From positions 1 to 36,700 of IMG/VR virus record IMGVR_UViG_3300020477_000071: a DNA stretch of 36,700 bases; one strand, written 5' to 3'. Source of the stretch: a virus. This document shows positions 17,412-25,656 of this stretch, piece by piece; the first letter of the stretch is position 1; every line of letters starts with the position of its first letter. The notes beneath the pieces are model-generated. The model was not told where the DNA came from and did no database searches. It was given only the letters and a program-made list of their open reading frames with translations. A program made the translations under genes and the position numbers.

Positions 17412-17630
17412 ATGGCAAAGATATCAGTACATCTAGGGTTTACCTTTAGAGTAGGTCCACTAGATACCAATCAGTATGCTAGAGTGGATTTGACGGCAGA
17501 TGAGATAGATTCTAGCCTTCCGTTAGAGCCTCAATTAGAAGAAATTGGTGATGCTGCAGATAAAGTTTGGGAGTTTGTTCGAACTAAAGTTGATACCCAA
17601 ATTGACAATATAATTGATTCTCCTGAGTAG
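17412..17630 (+). CDS. Small protein of unknown function
   Basis: 72 residues, four bases after the polymerase gene. A short strand-like start (KISVHLGFTFRVGPL) is followed by an acidic helical region (LEEIGDAADKVWEFVRTKVDTQIDNII). It lacks Cys and membrane segments. I do not recognise the family. Its conserved position between polymerase and recombinase genes suggests an accessory role in replication, but nothing in the sequence proves it. The following gap carries AATATAAT just before the recombinase ATG. Confidence 0.6.
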   Translation: MAKISVHLGFTFRVGPLDTNQYARVDLTADEIDSSLPLEPQLEEIGDAADKVWEFVRTKVDTQIDNIIDSPE

Positions 17631-17638
17631 AATATAAT

Positions 17639-18574
17639 ATGAAAGATAATGCAGACCAAGTAATACAAGGTTTATTAGCTAAAAATCCTAATTTTTTTAG
17701 AGGTAACGATAAAGATTTTGCGTATGACCGGATACCGTTTGGAATTCCGTCGTTAGACACCCTTACTGGGGGTGGTATACCTAAAAAGCGTATGACCCTT
17801 CTCTACGGGCCTACAAACGTCGGTAAGAGCTATCTGGCAAGTCAGATATGCGCTAATGCACAGAAACAAGGCGGGACTGCAGGTTGGGTAGACACAGAAC
17901 TTTCTTGGGATTCAGATTGGGTGGCGAAGTGTGGTGTAGACGCTGAGAAAATTTTGGTTACCCAGCCTACCAATGGTGAAGAAGCTTTTGAACGTGTGCG
18001 TGAAATGATGGTAGCGGGGGTTGATGTCATTGTTTTAGATAGCATCGCAGGATTAGTGCCAACTGCTGTAGTTGAAGAAGAATTTAGTTATAACCCAATG
18101 GCGTGGCAAGCGCGTTTTATTAATTCATCATTGCCTAAGTTATTACCTAATTTAAAAAATGGTTCGGCCTTTGTTGCTATTAACCAAGTTAGATCAAGTC
18201 TTGGACCAGTAGCTATAGATAATATGCCTGGCGGGTTAGCACAAACCTTTTTCGCACATTTTCTTTTACAGGTACGCCGAAGTGGGTGGATTGAAGAAAA
18301 TAAACAGCGTGTTGGTTTTGATATGGAAGTACGTTTGCGTAAAAGCAAAGTAGGTGGAGAAAATTGGCGTAATGCTATAGTGCCATTTAGAGTTGCTGGC
18401 GGTATCGACGTGTTAGAAAGCTTTATACGCGAAGCTATAGATCACGGATTAATTACTAGAGCTGGAGCTTGGTATACATATAAAGATGATAAAGCTATGG
18501 GCCTTAACGGATTAAAACAATTATTTATAGATAACCCCGAAAAAATTGATGAATTAAAAGCAGAAGTATTATGA
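17639..18574 (+). CDS. RecA-like recombinase (UvsX/RecA family)
   Basis: 311 residues. Walker A GPTNVGKS at 57-64 is preceded by GIPSLDTLTGGGIP, the RecA/RadA start of the core. Then come WVDTELSWDSDW (position of the catalytic Glu), a Walker B strand VIVLDSIAGLVP, and FVAINQVRSSLG (the motif-3 strand and loop L1 region). Loop L2 and the DNA-binding part follow with NMPGGLAQTFFAHFLLQVRRSG. It is shorter than host RecA and lacks the large N-terminal domain. It should form filaments on single-stranded DNA for strand exchange and replication restart. Nuclease and resolvase genes follow at once. The ribosome site before ATG is weak (GAGTAG). Confidence 0.85.
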   Translation: MKDNADQVIQGLLAKNPNFFRGNDKDFAYDRIPFGIPSLDTLTGGGIPKKRMTLLYGPTNVGKSYLASQICANAQKQGGTAGWVDTELSWDSDWVAKCGVDAEKILVTQPTNGEEAFERVREMMVAGVDVIVLDSIAGLVPTAVVEEEFSYNPMAWQARFINSSLPKLLPNLKNGSAFVAINQVRSSLGPVAIDNMPGGLAQTFFAHFLLQVRRSGWIEENKQRVGFDMEVRLRKSKVGGENWRNAIVPFRVAGGIDVLESFIREAIDHGLITRAGAWYTYKDDKAMGLNGLKQLFIDNPEKIDELKAEVL

Positions 18575-18888
18575 ATATTCGTCCTACCGAATATACAAAG
18601 CAAGAAAACATTATTGCTGCCTGTTTGTCTGAATTAGGATTTAGATTTGAGCAACAGACACAGTTTGGTAGTTATCAGGTTGATTTTTGGATTCCTGAAT
18701 TAAAGCTTGTAATTGAGGCTGATGGGGTATACGGGCACTTAAAAAAACGAGACATACGTAGAGATACTTTTTTGATGAATGAGCCTGAAATTGAAAATAT
18801 TTTTCACATAAAAGTACAAACTAAATTTGATATACAGGAGGAGATATGGCGGGCATTGAGCAAATTATCGGAAGACGAAACACCGTAA
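18571..18888 (+). CDS. DUF559 / Vsr-like restriction-endonuclease-fold nuclease
   Basis: 105 residues; ATGA overlap with the recombinase stop. The core pattern fits the PD-(D/E)XK fold as used by Vsr and DUF559 proteins: an N-terminal helix ending ELGFRFEQQTQFGSYQ, VDFWIPELKLVIEADGVYGH (candidate metal ligands Asp, Glu, Asp and His), then RDIRRDTFLMNE and a closing strand FHIKVQT. Family members cut DNA, often single-stranded or mismatched. Whether it resects ends for recombination or repairs mismatches cannot be read here. The 3' end overlaps the next nuclease gene by 43 bases and supplies its ribosome site. Confidence 0.72.
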   Translation: MNIRPTEYTKQENIIAACLSELGFRFEQQTQFGSYQVDFWIPELKLVIEADGVYGHLKKRDIRRDTFLMNEPEIENIFHIKVQTKFDIQEEIWRALSKLSEDETP

Positions 18889-19526
18889 ATGATTCGCAAG
18901 ATAAATGGTTGTTAAAGAATTTCGATACCCATTTAAAAGAAGTACAACGTCCTGCCAGACAAGGCGTTTTTTACCCTTCTGCTTTAGGGAGTGAATGCGA
19001 TAGGTATGTATATAATTGTTATCACGGATTGGTAAAACAAGAAGAAATTTCAGCGGTTTCCCGTCGAATTTTTGATTGTGGAGATTACTTAGGATATCGT
19101 TACGAGAAATACTTAGAAAAAATGGGAATTTTATTAGGGACAGAATTACCTATTAAATCCGAAATGCCTCCTATTTCTGGACGATTAGATTTTTTAATTA
19201 CGCATAATACACATGGGCCTACAATTATTGAATTAAAATCTATTAATCATAAAGGTTTTGCTGCCTTAACAGAACCTAAACCTGAACATACCGTGCAACT
19301 ACAAATTTATTTGAATTTAAGTCAATATGAATATGGAATTGTTTTGTATGAAAATAAAAATGACCAAAAAATTAAAGCTTTTGGGGCAAAAAAAGATCCT
19401 GAAAAATGGGAGACTTTGGCAAATAGATGTTTAGCTATAATGAATTTAACAGAGCAACCTAGTGAATGTACGGGACATCGTTATTGTCCTTGCAAGAGAG
19501 AAAAGAATGTTAAGATCCGAAAATAG
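18846..19526 (+). CDS. Cas4-like PD-(D/E)XK exonuclease with probable Fe-S cluster
   Basis: 226 residues; ATG follows GGAGGAGAT within the end of the previous gene. Catalytic motif: SGRLDFLI (Asp115), IIELKS (Glu129 and Lys131), and a later QLQIYLNL (Gln151), the order of RecB/Cas4 nucleases. Four cysteines fit the Cas4/AddB iron-sulfur arrangement: Cys51 in SECDRYVYN, and Cys208, Cys214 and Cys216 near the C-terminus (CTGHRYCPC). Such enzymes resect DNA ends to give single strands for the recombinase next door. No Cas1, Cas2 or CRISPR repeats occur here, so a CRISPR role is unlikely. Cluster binding is inferred from spacing. Confidence 0.8.
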   Translation: MAGIEQIIGRRNTVNDSQDKWLLKNFDTHLKEVQRPARQGVFYPSALGSECDRYVYNCYHGLVKQEEISAVSRRIFDCGDYLGYRYEKYLEKMGILLGTELPIKSEMPPISGRLDFLITHNTHGPTIIELKSINHKGFAALTEPKPEHTVQLQIYLNLSQYEYGIVLYENKNDQKIKAFGAKKDPEKWETLANRCLAIMNLTEQPSECTGHRYCPCKREKNVKIRK

Positions 19527-20034
19527 GGATACAAAATGGACGCCGTTTAAAGCTTTAGCAAAAGCTGAATCTTTTGTAGAAGAATTAAGTATACCGCCGT
19601 TAGGTAAAGAAGTTACGAAAGAGTACGGGTTAGATTTTACTAACCTAATGAATACGGATAATAAAAAGTTAGAAGAGTTTTTAACGATGTTCGGAGGTTA
19701 TAGAGCCTACCTAGAATATCAATTATCGGATATTACCTCGAAAAAGGGGGCTTTAGAAGCCGCTTTTGATGAGGGATACGCGACAGCTATTTATAGATTA
19801 GCAGATGAACGAGAAACGGCTGGTAAGAAGAAATTAACTCGTGATGAGGTGCGGGGGGCTGCATTTGATAATTATCCTAGTTTAAAAGAATTACGAAGGG
19901 AGATTATTGAACAAGAAGCTGTTCATACAAAGGTAGCCGGATTATTAAATGCCTACAAAGCTGCGTATGATGCAGTGAGTAGAGTTGTAACATTACGAAG
20001 CTTAGGTAGGGAGTTTAGCAAAGGGAGTTCCTAA
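19507..20034 (+). CDS. Helical protein in the recombination cluster (function unknown)
   Basis: 175 residues from ATG at 19507, preceded by GAGAGAAAAGA. A start 45 bases upstream is possible but lies deeper in the nuclease gene. The sequence is nearly all helix: KALAKAESFVEELSI, then LEEFLTMFGGYRAYLEYQLSDI, RDEVRGAAFDNYPSLKELRREIIEQE and a long closing helix with YKAAYDAVSRVVTLRSLGREF. There are no cysteines and no membrane segments. Its place between nuclease and resolvase genes, plus the basic helices, makes a recombination mediator (UvsY-like role) conceivable, but I see no signature. Stop TAA overlaps the next ATG. Confidence 0.6.
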   Translation: MLRSENRDTKWTPFKALAKAESFVEELSIPPLGKEVTKEYGLDFTNLMNTDNKKLEEFLTMFGGYRAYLEYQLSDITSKKGALEAAFDEGYATAIYRLADERETAGKKKLTRDEVRGAAFDNYPSLKELRREIIEQEAVHTKVAGLLNAYKAAYDAVSRVVTLRSLGREFSKGSS

Positions 20035-20228
20035 TGGCTAAACAATTTAAAACCCTGGATAGTCACGAATTATTAGATACGGCTAATAAAGCCGAAATTG
20101 TAATTCGAGGCTTACGTTATGCGGTTCTGTATCAAGATATAGATACATTACGAAAATGTGTAACCGATTTACGCAATTGCGTTTTAGACATGAATGAAAT
20201 AGTAGAGGAAGAGTTTGGTAAAGCATGA
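20034..20228 (+). CDS. Small helical protein of unknown function
   Basis: 64 residues; ATG overlaps the preceding stop by one base, with AAAGGGAG upstream. Two predicted helices cover most of the chain (HELLDTANKAEIVIRGLRYAVLY and DIDTLRKCVTDLRNCVLDMNEIVEEEF). There is no recognisable motif. It ends inside the start of the resolvase gene, so translation of the two is probably coupled. It may be a partner of a recombination protein, but this is only positional. Confidence 0.6.
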   Translation: MAKQFKTLDSHELLDTANKAEIVIRGLRYAVLYQDIDTLRKCVTDLRNCVLDMNEIVEEEFGKA

Positions 20229-20742
20229 AAGTAATTGGCAGATATTTCAAGACCTCCCTGAAACTGTATATATGGGGATTGACTGTTCATCTAAAGCAGT
20301 CCATGCGGTATTAGTAGACTCAACTGAAACCGTAATTGCACAGGGCAAATGGGATAGTAAAATTAAAGATTTTTCATTAAGAATTCTTGAAATTGCCCGT
20401 AAATTTGAACAAGACTTGAGTAAAATAAAAGTAGAAACAGAAGCAGCTGTTGAAGCTGCTATTTTTATCCAAAACCCTAAATCGACTATGGAGATATCGG
20501 GAGTTGTTCAAGGAGTACGAATTCTTTGTTCTCAACGAGATATTTATTGTCATCCTGTTGATAATCGGCATTGGAAAAAATATATTTTAGGTAAAGGTAA
20601 CGCTAATAAACAAGGTATTAAAGCATATACTACCGATAAATGGGGCGATATTTTTACTGAACAAGATTGGTGTGACGCAGCATGTGTTGCATTATGGATC
20701 AAACGGAAACAATTAGGCGAGCTTGAGAATAGTGAGCTATAA
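20215..20742 (+). CDS. RuvC-like Holliday junction resolvase
   Basis: 175 residues if started at TTG 20215, which follows GAGGAAGAG; ATG at 20272 would remove 19 residues and lies right at the first catalytic strand. RNase H-fold motifs appear in order: MGIDCSSKAVHAVLVD (first Asp), an acidic segment VETEAAVEAAIF (Glu), an inner loop GKGNANKQGI, and DWCDAACVALWIKR (last Asp). This is the order of RuvC-type resolvases, which cut four-way junctions made by the RecA-like protein or during packaging. It overlaps the upstream gene by 14 bases and ends 14 bases before the next. Confidence 0.78.
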   Translation: MVKHESNWQIFQDLPETVYMGIDCSSKAVHAVLVDSTETVIAQGKWDSKIKDFSLRILEIARKFEQDLSKIKVETEAAVEAAIFIQNPKSTMEISGVVQGVRILCSQRDIYCHPVDNRHWKKYILGKGNANKQGIKAYTTDKWGDIFTEQDWCDAACVALWIKRKQLGELENSEL

Positions 20743-20756
20743 AAGGAGCATATATT

Positions 20757-21260
20757 ATGATGGGTAAAGGTGGGCTACAAAAAGTAGGCCCTGAGATTAG
20801 ACAAGCATTTATAGGACCGGCAAAGAAAAAAATACGAAAGTATGAAGACACATTTCCAAAAGAGTTACCAACTATAGAGGATGTTAAAGCTAAATATGGT
20901 ACGGTTGTCTGGTGTAAATTTACGGAATGTAAATATAATCAAGAAATAGATGATTTACAACGTACGAGTAGTTCGATAATGAAAAACAAAATGTATAAAC
21001 CAATTGGCGAACAAGAACATATTTGGGTTAATGTATGTACTAAAGATGAAATCTCAATTAAGTTTCAAGAAGTTGAGCCAAGCAAAAACACAACTGTAAA
21101 AGTTCCTTTTTGTTTTTCGGCGGCTAATAAAACAGCAGGTCATATAGACTTTACAAGATTCTTGAATTCAGACGGGACTCCATTAGGTGGAAACATAGAT
21201 TCCCAACACGTTTCAGATGCTGGTTATGGAGCCATGGATTCCAATACTTTTTATCAATAG
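20757..21260 (+). CDS. Conserved-looking protein of unknown function
   Basis: 167 residues; ATG after AAAAGGAGCATATATT, with a second ATG directly following. The N-terminus is basic (GKGGLQKVGPEIR; PAKKKIRKYED). The middle has a compact domain with GTVVWCKFTECKYNQEI and HIWVNVCTKDEISIKF, and Cys at about 57, 62 and 97. The C-terminus is Gly/Asp/Ser-rich (GTPLGGNIDSQHVSDAGYG). No nuclease, lysin or membrane motif is evident. It lies between the resolvase and terminase genes; a role in either DNA processing or packaging is possible. Confidence 0.6.
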   Translation: MMGKGGLQKVGPEIRQAFIGPAKKKIRKYEDTFPKELPTIEDVKAKYGTVVWCKFTECKYNQEIDDLQRTSSSIMKNKMYKPIGEQEHIWVNVCTKDEISIKFQEVEPSKNTTVKVPFCFSAANKTAGHIDFTRFLNSDGTPLGGNIDSQHVSDAGYGAMDSNTFYQ

Positions 21261-21268
21261 GATACAGT

Positions 21269-21769
21269 ATGCCCAAAAGAATACCACAAGAAGTTAAAAC
21301 AAAAGCTATGGAGTTATTTTTAGAAGGAAAACCTGCTAAAGACATAGCCGAAAAAGTAAGTGATACGTTTAATACAGTTGTTAAACCTTCAACTATATAT
21401 GCTTGGGCAAATCAGTTTAAGTGGGGAGAAACACGGGCTGTATCTCGAACGGATGCTGTAGCAAAGGTAGCTGAATCCGAGACTCAAAGGTACGCACGAC
21501 TGCAAGAAGAGCACTTAGCTACATATGAGGGCTTACGGAGAAAAGCTTCTGCGGAATTGAATGTTCAAACATTTGACCGAGCCTTTGATGCAGCGAAAGC
21601 TTTAGACTTAGGTATTAAGGGTGAACGAGTAGTAATGGAAGGGATGATTAACCTTCAATTTATTCAGGATGTCATAGGCGTTTTAATTGATGAGATACAA
21701 GATCCTGATACGTTGAATAGAGTAGCTATTAAATTAAAAGCTTTGGTGCAAACAAAAAATGACGAATAA
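21269..21769 (+). CDS. Terminase small subunit
   Basis: 166 residues, ATG after AGGATACAGT. The N-terminus is a helix-turn-helix that fits small terminases: VKTKAMELFLEGKPAKDIAEKV, then VKPSTIYAWANQFKW (recognition helix). A long helical middle (QRYARLQEEHLATYEGLRRKASAEL) can form the oligomer ring, and the C-terminus (DTLNRVAIKLKALV) could contact the large subunit. It selects phage DNA for packaging. It overlaps the large subunit gene by 11 bases. The identity comes from the HTH and from its neighbour. Confidence 0.78.
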   Translation: MPKRIPQEVKTKAMELFLEGKPAKDIAEKVSDTFNTVVKPSTIYAWANQFKWGETRAVSRTDAVAKVAESETQRYARLQEEHLATYEGLRRKASAELNVQTFDRAFDAAKALDLGIKGERVVMEGMINLQFIQDVIGVLIDEIQDPDTLNRVAIKLKALVQTKNDE

Positions 21770-23483
21770 ACCGCAATCCACAACATTTGATGATGCTTTC
21801 GCTAAATTAGCGCAAGGACTAGAAGCACGTCAAGCGATTAAGGTTGGTAGCTTTTGGGAGTTTTTGCGGGATGTTTGGAGCCTATCGTTTGACTACCCAG
21901 AATATTTTCAAGCTTGGCATGTAGGAGTTGTGGCAGAAGATATCGAAAAATGTCTTGAAGAAGGCCTAAACTACGTTGCTATTCTCCCACGCTTCCATTT
22001 TAAGTCTACCCTACTAGGGCATGCCTTTAGCGTTTGGAGGCTCTTAAAAGCCAACAGGGACTGTTCTGTGCTATACCTATCCTACAGCGACCATATGGCT
22101 AGATATCATTTGAGTGAGATTAATAAAACAGTTAATAGAAACCCTCAACTTAAAGAATGGATGGTTAACCGAAGCCCTAAAGCAGACTATTCTTTTAGAT
22201 ATTATGTGAATGGAAATCCAGTCGAAATTGCGCATGGAGGTCTTTTTTCATTTAAAAGAGGTATGCACGTTAACGGGGCATTAATTGCTGATGACATACT
22301 TCGTGATCCCGACAATCCATTAAATCTGGGGCAAATAAACAAGATTGAAGACCATTTCTTAACAGAGTCTATGTATATTCCTTTAAAGGGGGTTCCCAGC
22401 ATTGTGTTAGGCACGCCTATGTTACCAGGAGACTTGTTAACAAAACTGCAATCAGATGATAGATTTTTGGCTAGAGTATTACCTGCGTTAGATCCAGCGC
22501 CGGGTCGTCGAGTTTTAATGCCTGAGCTCTATACGGAAGAATGGTTATTGCAACAACAAAAGGCAAGACCAAAATCATTCGCTTCAGAATTTTTATTAGT
22601 GCCTCATCTATCTACTCAATCATATTTTGAGGAAGAAGATATTAGAAAATGCGAATATCCTGATTTAGTTAATTATTCAGCATATTCAAAATATGAAGAT
22701 GAGTCTGACCTGTTATTCGCTGGCTTTGACGTAGGCAAAAAACGCCACCCCTCACATTTAGTAATATTTAGAAAACGAGGGTCTACCGTAGAACAGGTTC
22801 ATCAATCTTGGTTAGATGGGTGGAATTATTCGGATCAAATTGAATATTTAAATCAAGTAGCAGAAAACTTTAATTTACAACGAGGTTATATTGATAACAC
22901 ACGGGGCGAGTTAGAGGATAGAGGATTAGATGGTGTGTGGAGCCCTATGTCATTTACTCAAAAATCAAAGAATACTATGGCACAAGTTTTTGAGCAATAT
23001 GTCCATTCAGATACATTAAAGTTATTAGCAGACGAAAGGCAACGGCAACAGATACTGTCCGTAAACAATGAATTAAAGGCTCCTGAAGGACCTATGGGTC
23101 ATGGGGATGCGTTCTTTTCAATTGCTATGGCATTACAAGCCGCGTATGAATCAAGTCTTTACAGTGTCCAATCTATGGGTAATGTAATGGACTGGTTTAG
23201 TGATATGGACCCAGATTCTGCGGGGCAAAAGTCGTCTAATCCGAGCACAGATTTACAGAAGAAGTGGGGTAAGGTATTAACGAACGGGTCAGCAATGAAA
23301 GACACTGACCAGTCGTCGTGGGACGGAAAACCGTGGGCAGAACAAACGCCCGAAGATACTATAGCTCGTATCGACCAAATAAGAGCTGAAGCACCAAATA
23401 AAACATGTGCTGAAAGCTTGTGTAATCCATCGTATTGGGTAAAAGAACGGAATCTTTGTCTATACTGCGGACATAGAGGATAA
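21759..23483 (+). CDS. terL: Terminase large subunit (packaging ATPase and nuclease)
   Basis: 574 residues. The ATPase has a Walker A-like LPRFHFKST at 76-84, an unusual form of the terminase 'PR-x-x-x-KS' loop, then DCSVLYLSYS, Walker B ALIADDIL at about 174-181 and the coupling motif VLGTPMLPGD. The RNase H-like nuclease begins with LFAGFDVGKKRHPSHLVIF and continues with RGYIDNTRGE. The last 30 residues carry a cysteine set C-x4-C-x11-C-x2-C (CAESLC ... CLYC), a possible zinc finger not usual in TerL. The enzyme pumps DNA into the head through the portal and cuts it. TerS precedes, and the ribonucleotide reductase follows after 17 bases. Confidence 0.92.
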   Translation: MTNKPQSTTFDDAFAKLAQGLEARQAIKVGSFWEFLRDVWSLSFDYPEYFQAWHVGVVAEDIEKCLEEGLNYVAILPRFHFKSTLLGHAFSVWRLLKANRDCSVLYLSYSDHMARYHLSEINKTVNRNPQLKEWMVNRSPKADYSFRYYVNGNPVEIAHGGLFSFKRGMHVNGALIADDILRDPDNPLNLGQINKIEDHFLTESMYIPLKGVPSIVLGTPMLPGDLLTKLQSDDRFLARVLPALDPAPGRRVLMPELYTEEWLLQQQKARPKSFASEFLLVPHLSTQSYFEEEDIRKCEYPDLVNYSAYSKYEDESDLLFAGFDVGKKRHPSHLVIFRKRGSTVEQVHQSWLDGWNYSDQIEYLNQVAENFNLQRGYIDNTRGELEDRGLDGVWSPMSFTQKSKNTMAQVFEQYVHSDTLKLLADERQRQQILSVNNELKAPEGPMGHGDAFFSIAMALQAAYESSLYSVQSMGNVMDWFSDMDPDSAGQKSSNPSTDLQKKWGKVLTNGSAMKDTDQSSWDGKPWAEQTPEDTIARIDQIRAEAPNKTCAESLCNPSYWVKERNLCLYCGHRG

Positions 23484-23500
23484 ATTTAGGAGGAAAAATT

Positions 23501-25396
23501 ATGACAGTATCTAGGCGTTTATCATTTAACTTACCATCATCGGAAACTTTTGCACATAAAGAATTGTCCGACCAATCAAAAATTATTTTAAATCATAGGT
23601 ATTATTTAAAAGACGAAAATTCACAACCTATTGAAGATGCTAATGGATTGTTTGACAGAGTTGCTTGGGCTTTAGCCAAAGTAGATAAACAGTATGGAGC
23701 ATTACCAGTAGAAGTTGAATTAACCCATAAAGATTTTTATTTTATGATGAGGAATTTATATTTTCTTCCTAATAGTCCTACGTTAATGAATGCTGGTACA
23801 GAGCAGGGCACAATGTCTGCTTGTTTTGTACTGCCTTTAAAAGATTCAATGAAAGATATTATGCAAACTGCTAACGACATGGCTATGGTACAGAAGTTTG
23901 GTGGAGGTACAGGATTTGCTTTATCTGAGCTTCGCCCCAAAGGAGCCCGCATTAAAACAACGCATGGTATAGCGTGTGGACCAATTCAAGTTTTAAAGAC
24001 CTTATCTAGCGTATCAAGCATGATTACCCAAGGCGGTAAACGCGATGGTGCTAATATGGCTGTTATGGATATCCGACATCCAGATATTTTAGAATTTATT
24101 CGCTGTAAGTCAGTAGAAGGCGATATTCATAACTTTAATATTTCAGTTGGAGTTGACTCTAATTGGATGAAAGCCGTAGAAAACGATATGGATTATGATT
24201 TAATTGACCCAAATACGAATCAAGTTACTGGGCAGTTAAATGCTAGAGAAGTATTTGACGAAATAGTCTTAGGGGCATGGAAAAATGGGGAGCCGGGCAT
24301 GATATTCCTTGATAGAGTTAACGAGGACAATCATGTAACTGAGCAATACGGTAATATGATTGCAACTAACCCCTGTGGAGAACAACCCTTACTTCCTAAT
24401 GAATCATGTAATCTAGGATCTATTAATTTAGCTAGATTTTATCAACATAATCTTAGAACTAATAACTGGAAATTAAAAATTAATTGGGAAAAATTAGAAA
24501 AAATAACACGCATTGCTACGCATTTCTTAGATAATGTTATTGACGCAAATGAATATGCTACTAATGATATTGAAACTATGACTAAAGCTACTCGCAAAAT
24601 AGGTCTAGGCGTTATGGGATTTAGCGATTTATTAATCCAATTAAAAATTCCATATGACAGTGAAGAAGCTAGAGAAGTTGGTAGCGGTATTATGGAGAAA
24701 ATTACGCAGTGGGCTAATGAACAATCTATTGAGTTAGCTAAACAGCGTGGAGAATTTCCTGCGTGGACACCTACGACTTTTGTAGACGAGAATGAAGAGC
24801 CTATTCATTATAGAAACCATTGCAAAATGACCGTAGCACCTACAGGCACTATTAGTATGATTGCTGACTGTGCTAGTGGTATAGAACCTACATTTGCATT
24901 GGCATGGAAGAAACAAAACATATTAGAAGGTAAAACTTTACACTATGTAAATAAATATTTAGAACAAGAACCTTTTTACTCTGAAGCTTTATTGGAACAT
25001 TTAGCTTCTGGTGGAACATTAAGTGATGCTGATGAAGGGTTTAATATTCCTGATTGGGCAAAAGAAGTATACATTACAGCTCCTGAAATTAATCCTGAAG
25101 ATCATGTATTAATGCAAGCCGCATTTCAATCCCATGTTGACGCAGGTATTTCAAAAACTATAAACTTTAGCAATCAAGCTACTACGATTGACGTGGAGCA
25201 AGCTTATTTGTTAGCATGGGAAAGTGGTTGTAAAGGTATAACCGTATACAGGGCAGGTAGTAGAGAAAAAGAGGTACTTGTTAAAGGTAATGCCGAACAA
25301 GAAGAAGTAGTATGTTGCGATACACCACAAATAGTACAGGATAGTGGCTGTGAGACATGTAAGACCTGTGGATGGAGTGCCTGTACAATAGCATAG
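23501..25396 (+). CDS. nrdJ: Class II (adenosylcobalamin-dependent) ribonucleotide reductase
   Basis: 631 residues; ATG after a strong AGGAGG. Reduces ribonucleotides to deoxyribonucleotides for phage DNA synthesis. Key residues are present: Cys108 (GTMSACFVLPL), the radical/catalytic loop Asn290-Cys292-Glu294 (NPCGE), Cys303 (ESCNLGSINL), the KFGGGTGFALSELRP phosphate region and APTGTISMIADCASGIEPTF. The C-terminus GCETCKTCGWSAC matches the cysteine-rich tail of NrdJ proteins that relays electrons. No N-terminal ATP cone is seen and no small subunit gene follows, both consistent with class II. It is shorter than many cellular versions. Its place between terminase and head genes is unusual. 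It implies a host that makes or imports B12. Confidence 0.93.
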   Translation: MTVSRRLSFNLPSSETFAHKELSDQSKIILNHRYYLKDENSQPIEDANGLFDRVAWALAKVDKQYGALPVEVELTHKDFYFMMRNLYFLPNSPTLMNAGTEQGTMSACFVLPLKDSMKDIMQTANDMAMVQKFGGGTGFALSELRPKGARIKTTHGIACGPIQVLKTLSSVSSMITQGGKRDGANMAVMDIRHPDILEFIRCKSVEGDIHNFNISVGVDSNWMKAVENDMDYDLIDPNTNQVTGQLNAREVFDEIVLGAWKNGEPGMIFLDRVNEDNHVTEQYGNMIATNPCGEQPLLPNESCNLGSINLARFYQHNLRTNNWKLKINWEKLEKITRIATHFLDNVIDANEYATNDIETMTKATRKIGLGVMGFSDLLIQLKIPYDSEEAREVGSGIMEKITQWANEQSIELAKQRGEFPAWTPTTFVDENEEPIHYRNHCKMTVAPTGTISMIADCASGIEPTFALAWKKQNILEGKTLHYVNKYLEQEPFYSEALLEHLASGGTLSDADEGFNIPDWAKEVYITAPEINPEDHVLMQAAFQSHVDAGISKTINFSNQATTIDVEQAYLLAWESGCKGITVYRAGSREKEVLVKGNAEQEEVVCCDTPQIVQDSGCETCKTCGWSACTIA

Positions 25397-25410
25397 AAAA
25401 GGAGAAGACA

Positions 25411-25656
25411 ATGATAAGTAGAGCAAAGTTATACGCAGAAACCTTTTGGACAATCGAAGATATTAGGCAAATTAGAGAAGAGCTAGGGTATACTCACGAC
25501 CATGAGTGGGATGATGACATTTATAATGATTTTTTGTATGCAGTAGAAAAAGATTTAATTACTGTAATGACATCAAACGGTAAAGCTTTTTTAACTTCAT
25601 TGATTAAAGAAGCCCATTTTTATGACGTTAATCGCCCTATTATAGAGGAGAAGTAG
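25411..25656 (+). CDS. Small acidic protein of unknown function
   Basis: 81 residues from ATG at 25411, which follows AAAAGGAGAAGACA; a start 39 bases upstream would run back into the reductase gene and lacks a ribosome site. The chain is helical and acidic (TIEDIRQIREELGYTHDHEWDDDIYNDFLYAVEKDLI). There is no recognisable motif. It is followed without gap by the next gene, so the two probably act or are expressed together. It may belong to the reductase transcript. Confidence 0.65.
   Translation: MISRAKLYAETFWTIEDIRQIREELGYTHDHEWDDDIYNDFLYAVEKDLITVMTSNGKAFLTSLIKEAHFYDVNRPIIEEK

Noticed and set aside
17631-17637. AATATAAT before the RecA-like gene as another promoter of the AGTATAATA class
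   Set aside because: Only the TATAAT core is present and it lies one base before the ATG, so a transcript from it would start within the gene. Likely chance in AT-rich sequence.
18846-19526. Cas4-like nuclease as part of a CRISPR-Cas system
   Set aside because: No repeat-spacer array, Cas1, Cas2 or effector gene is visible. The neighbours are recombination genes, so end resection is the better reading.
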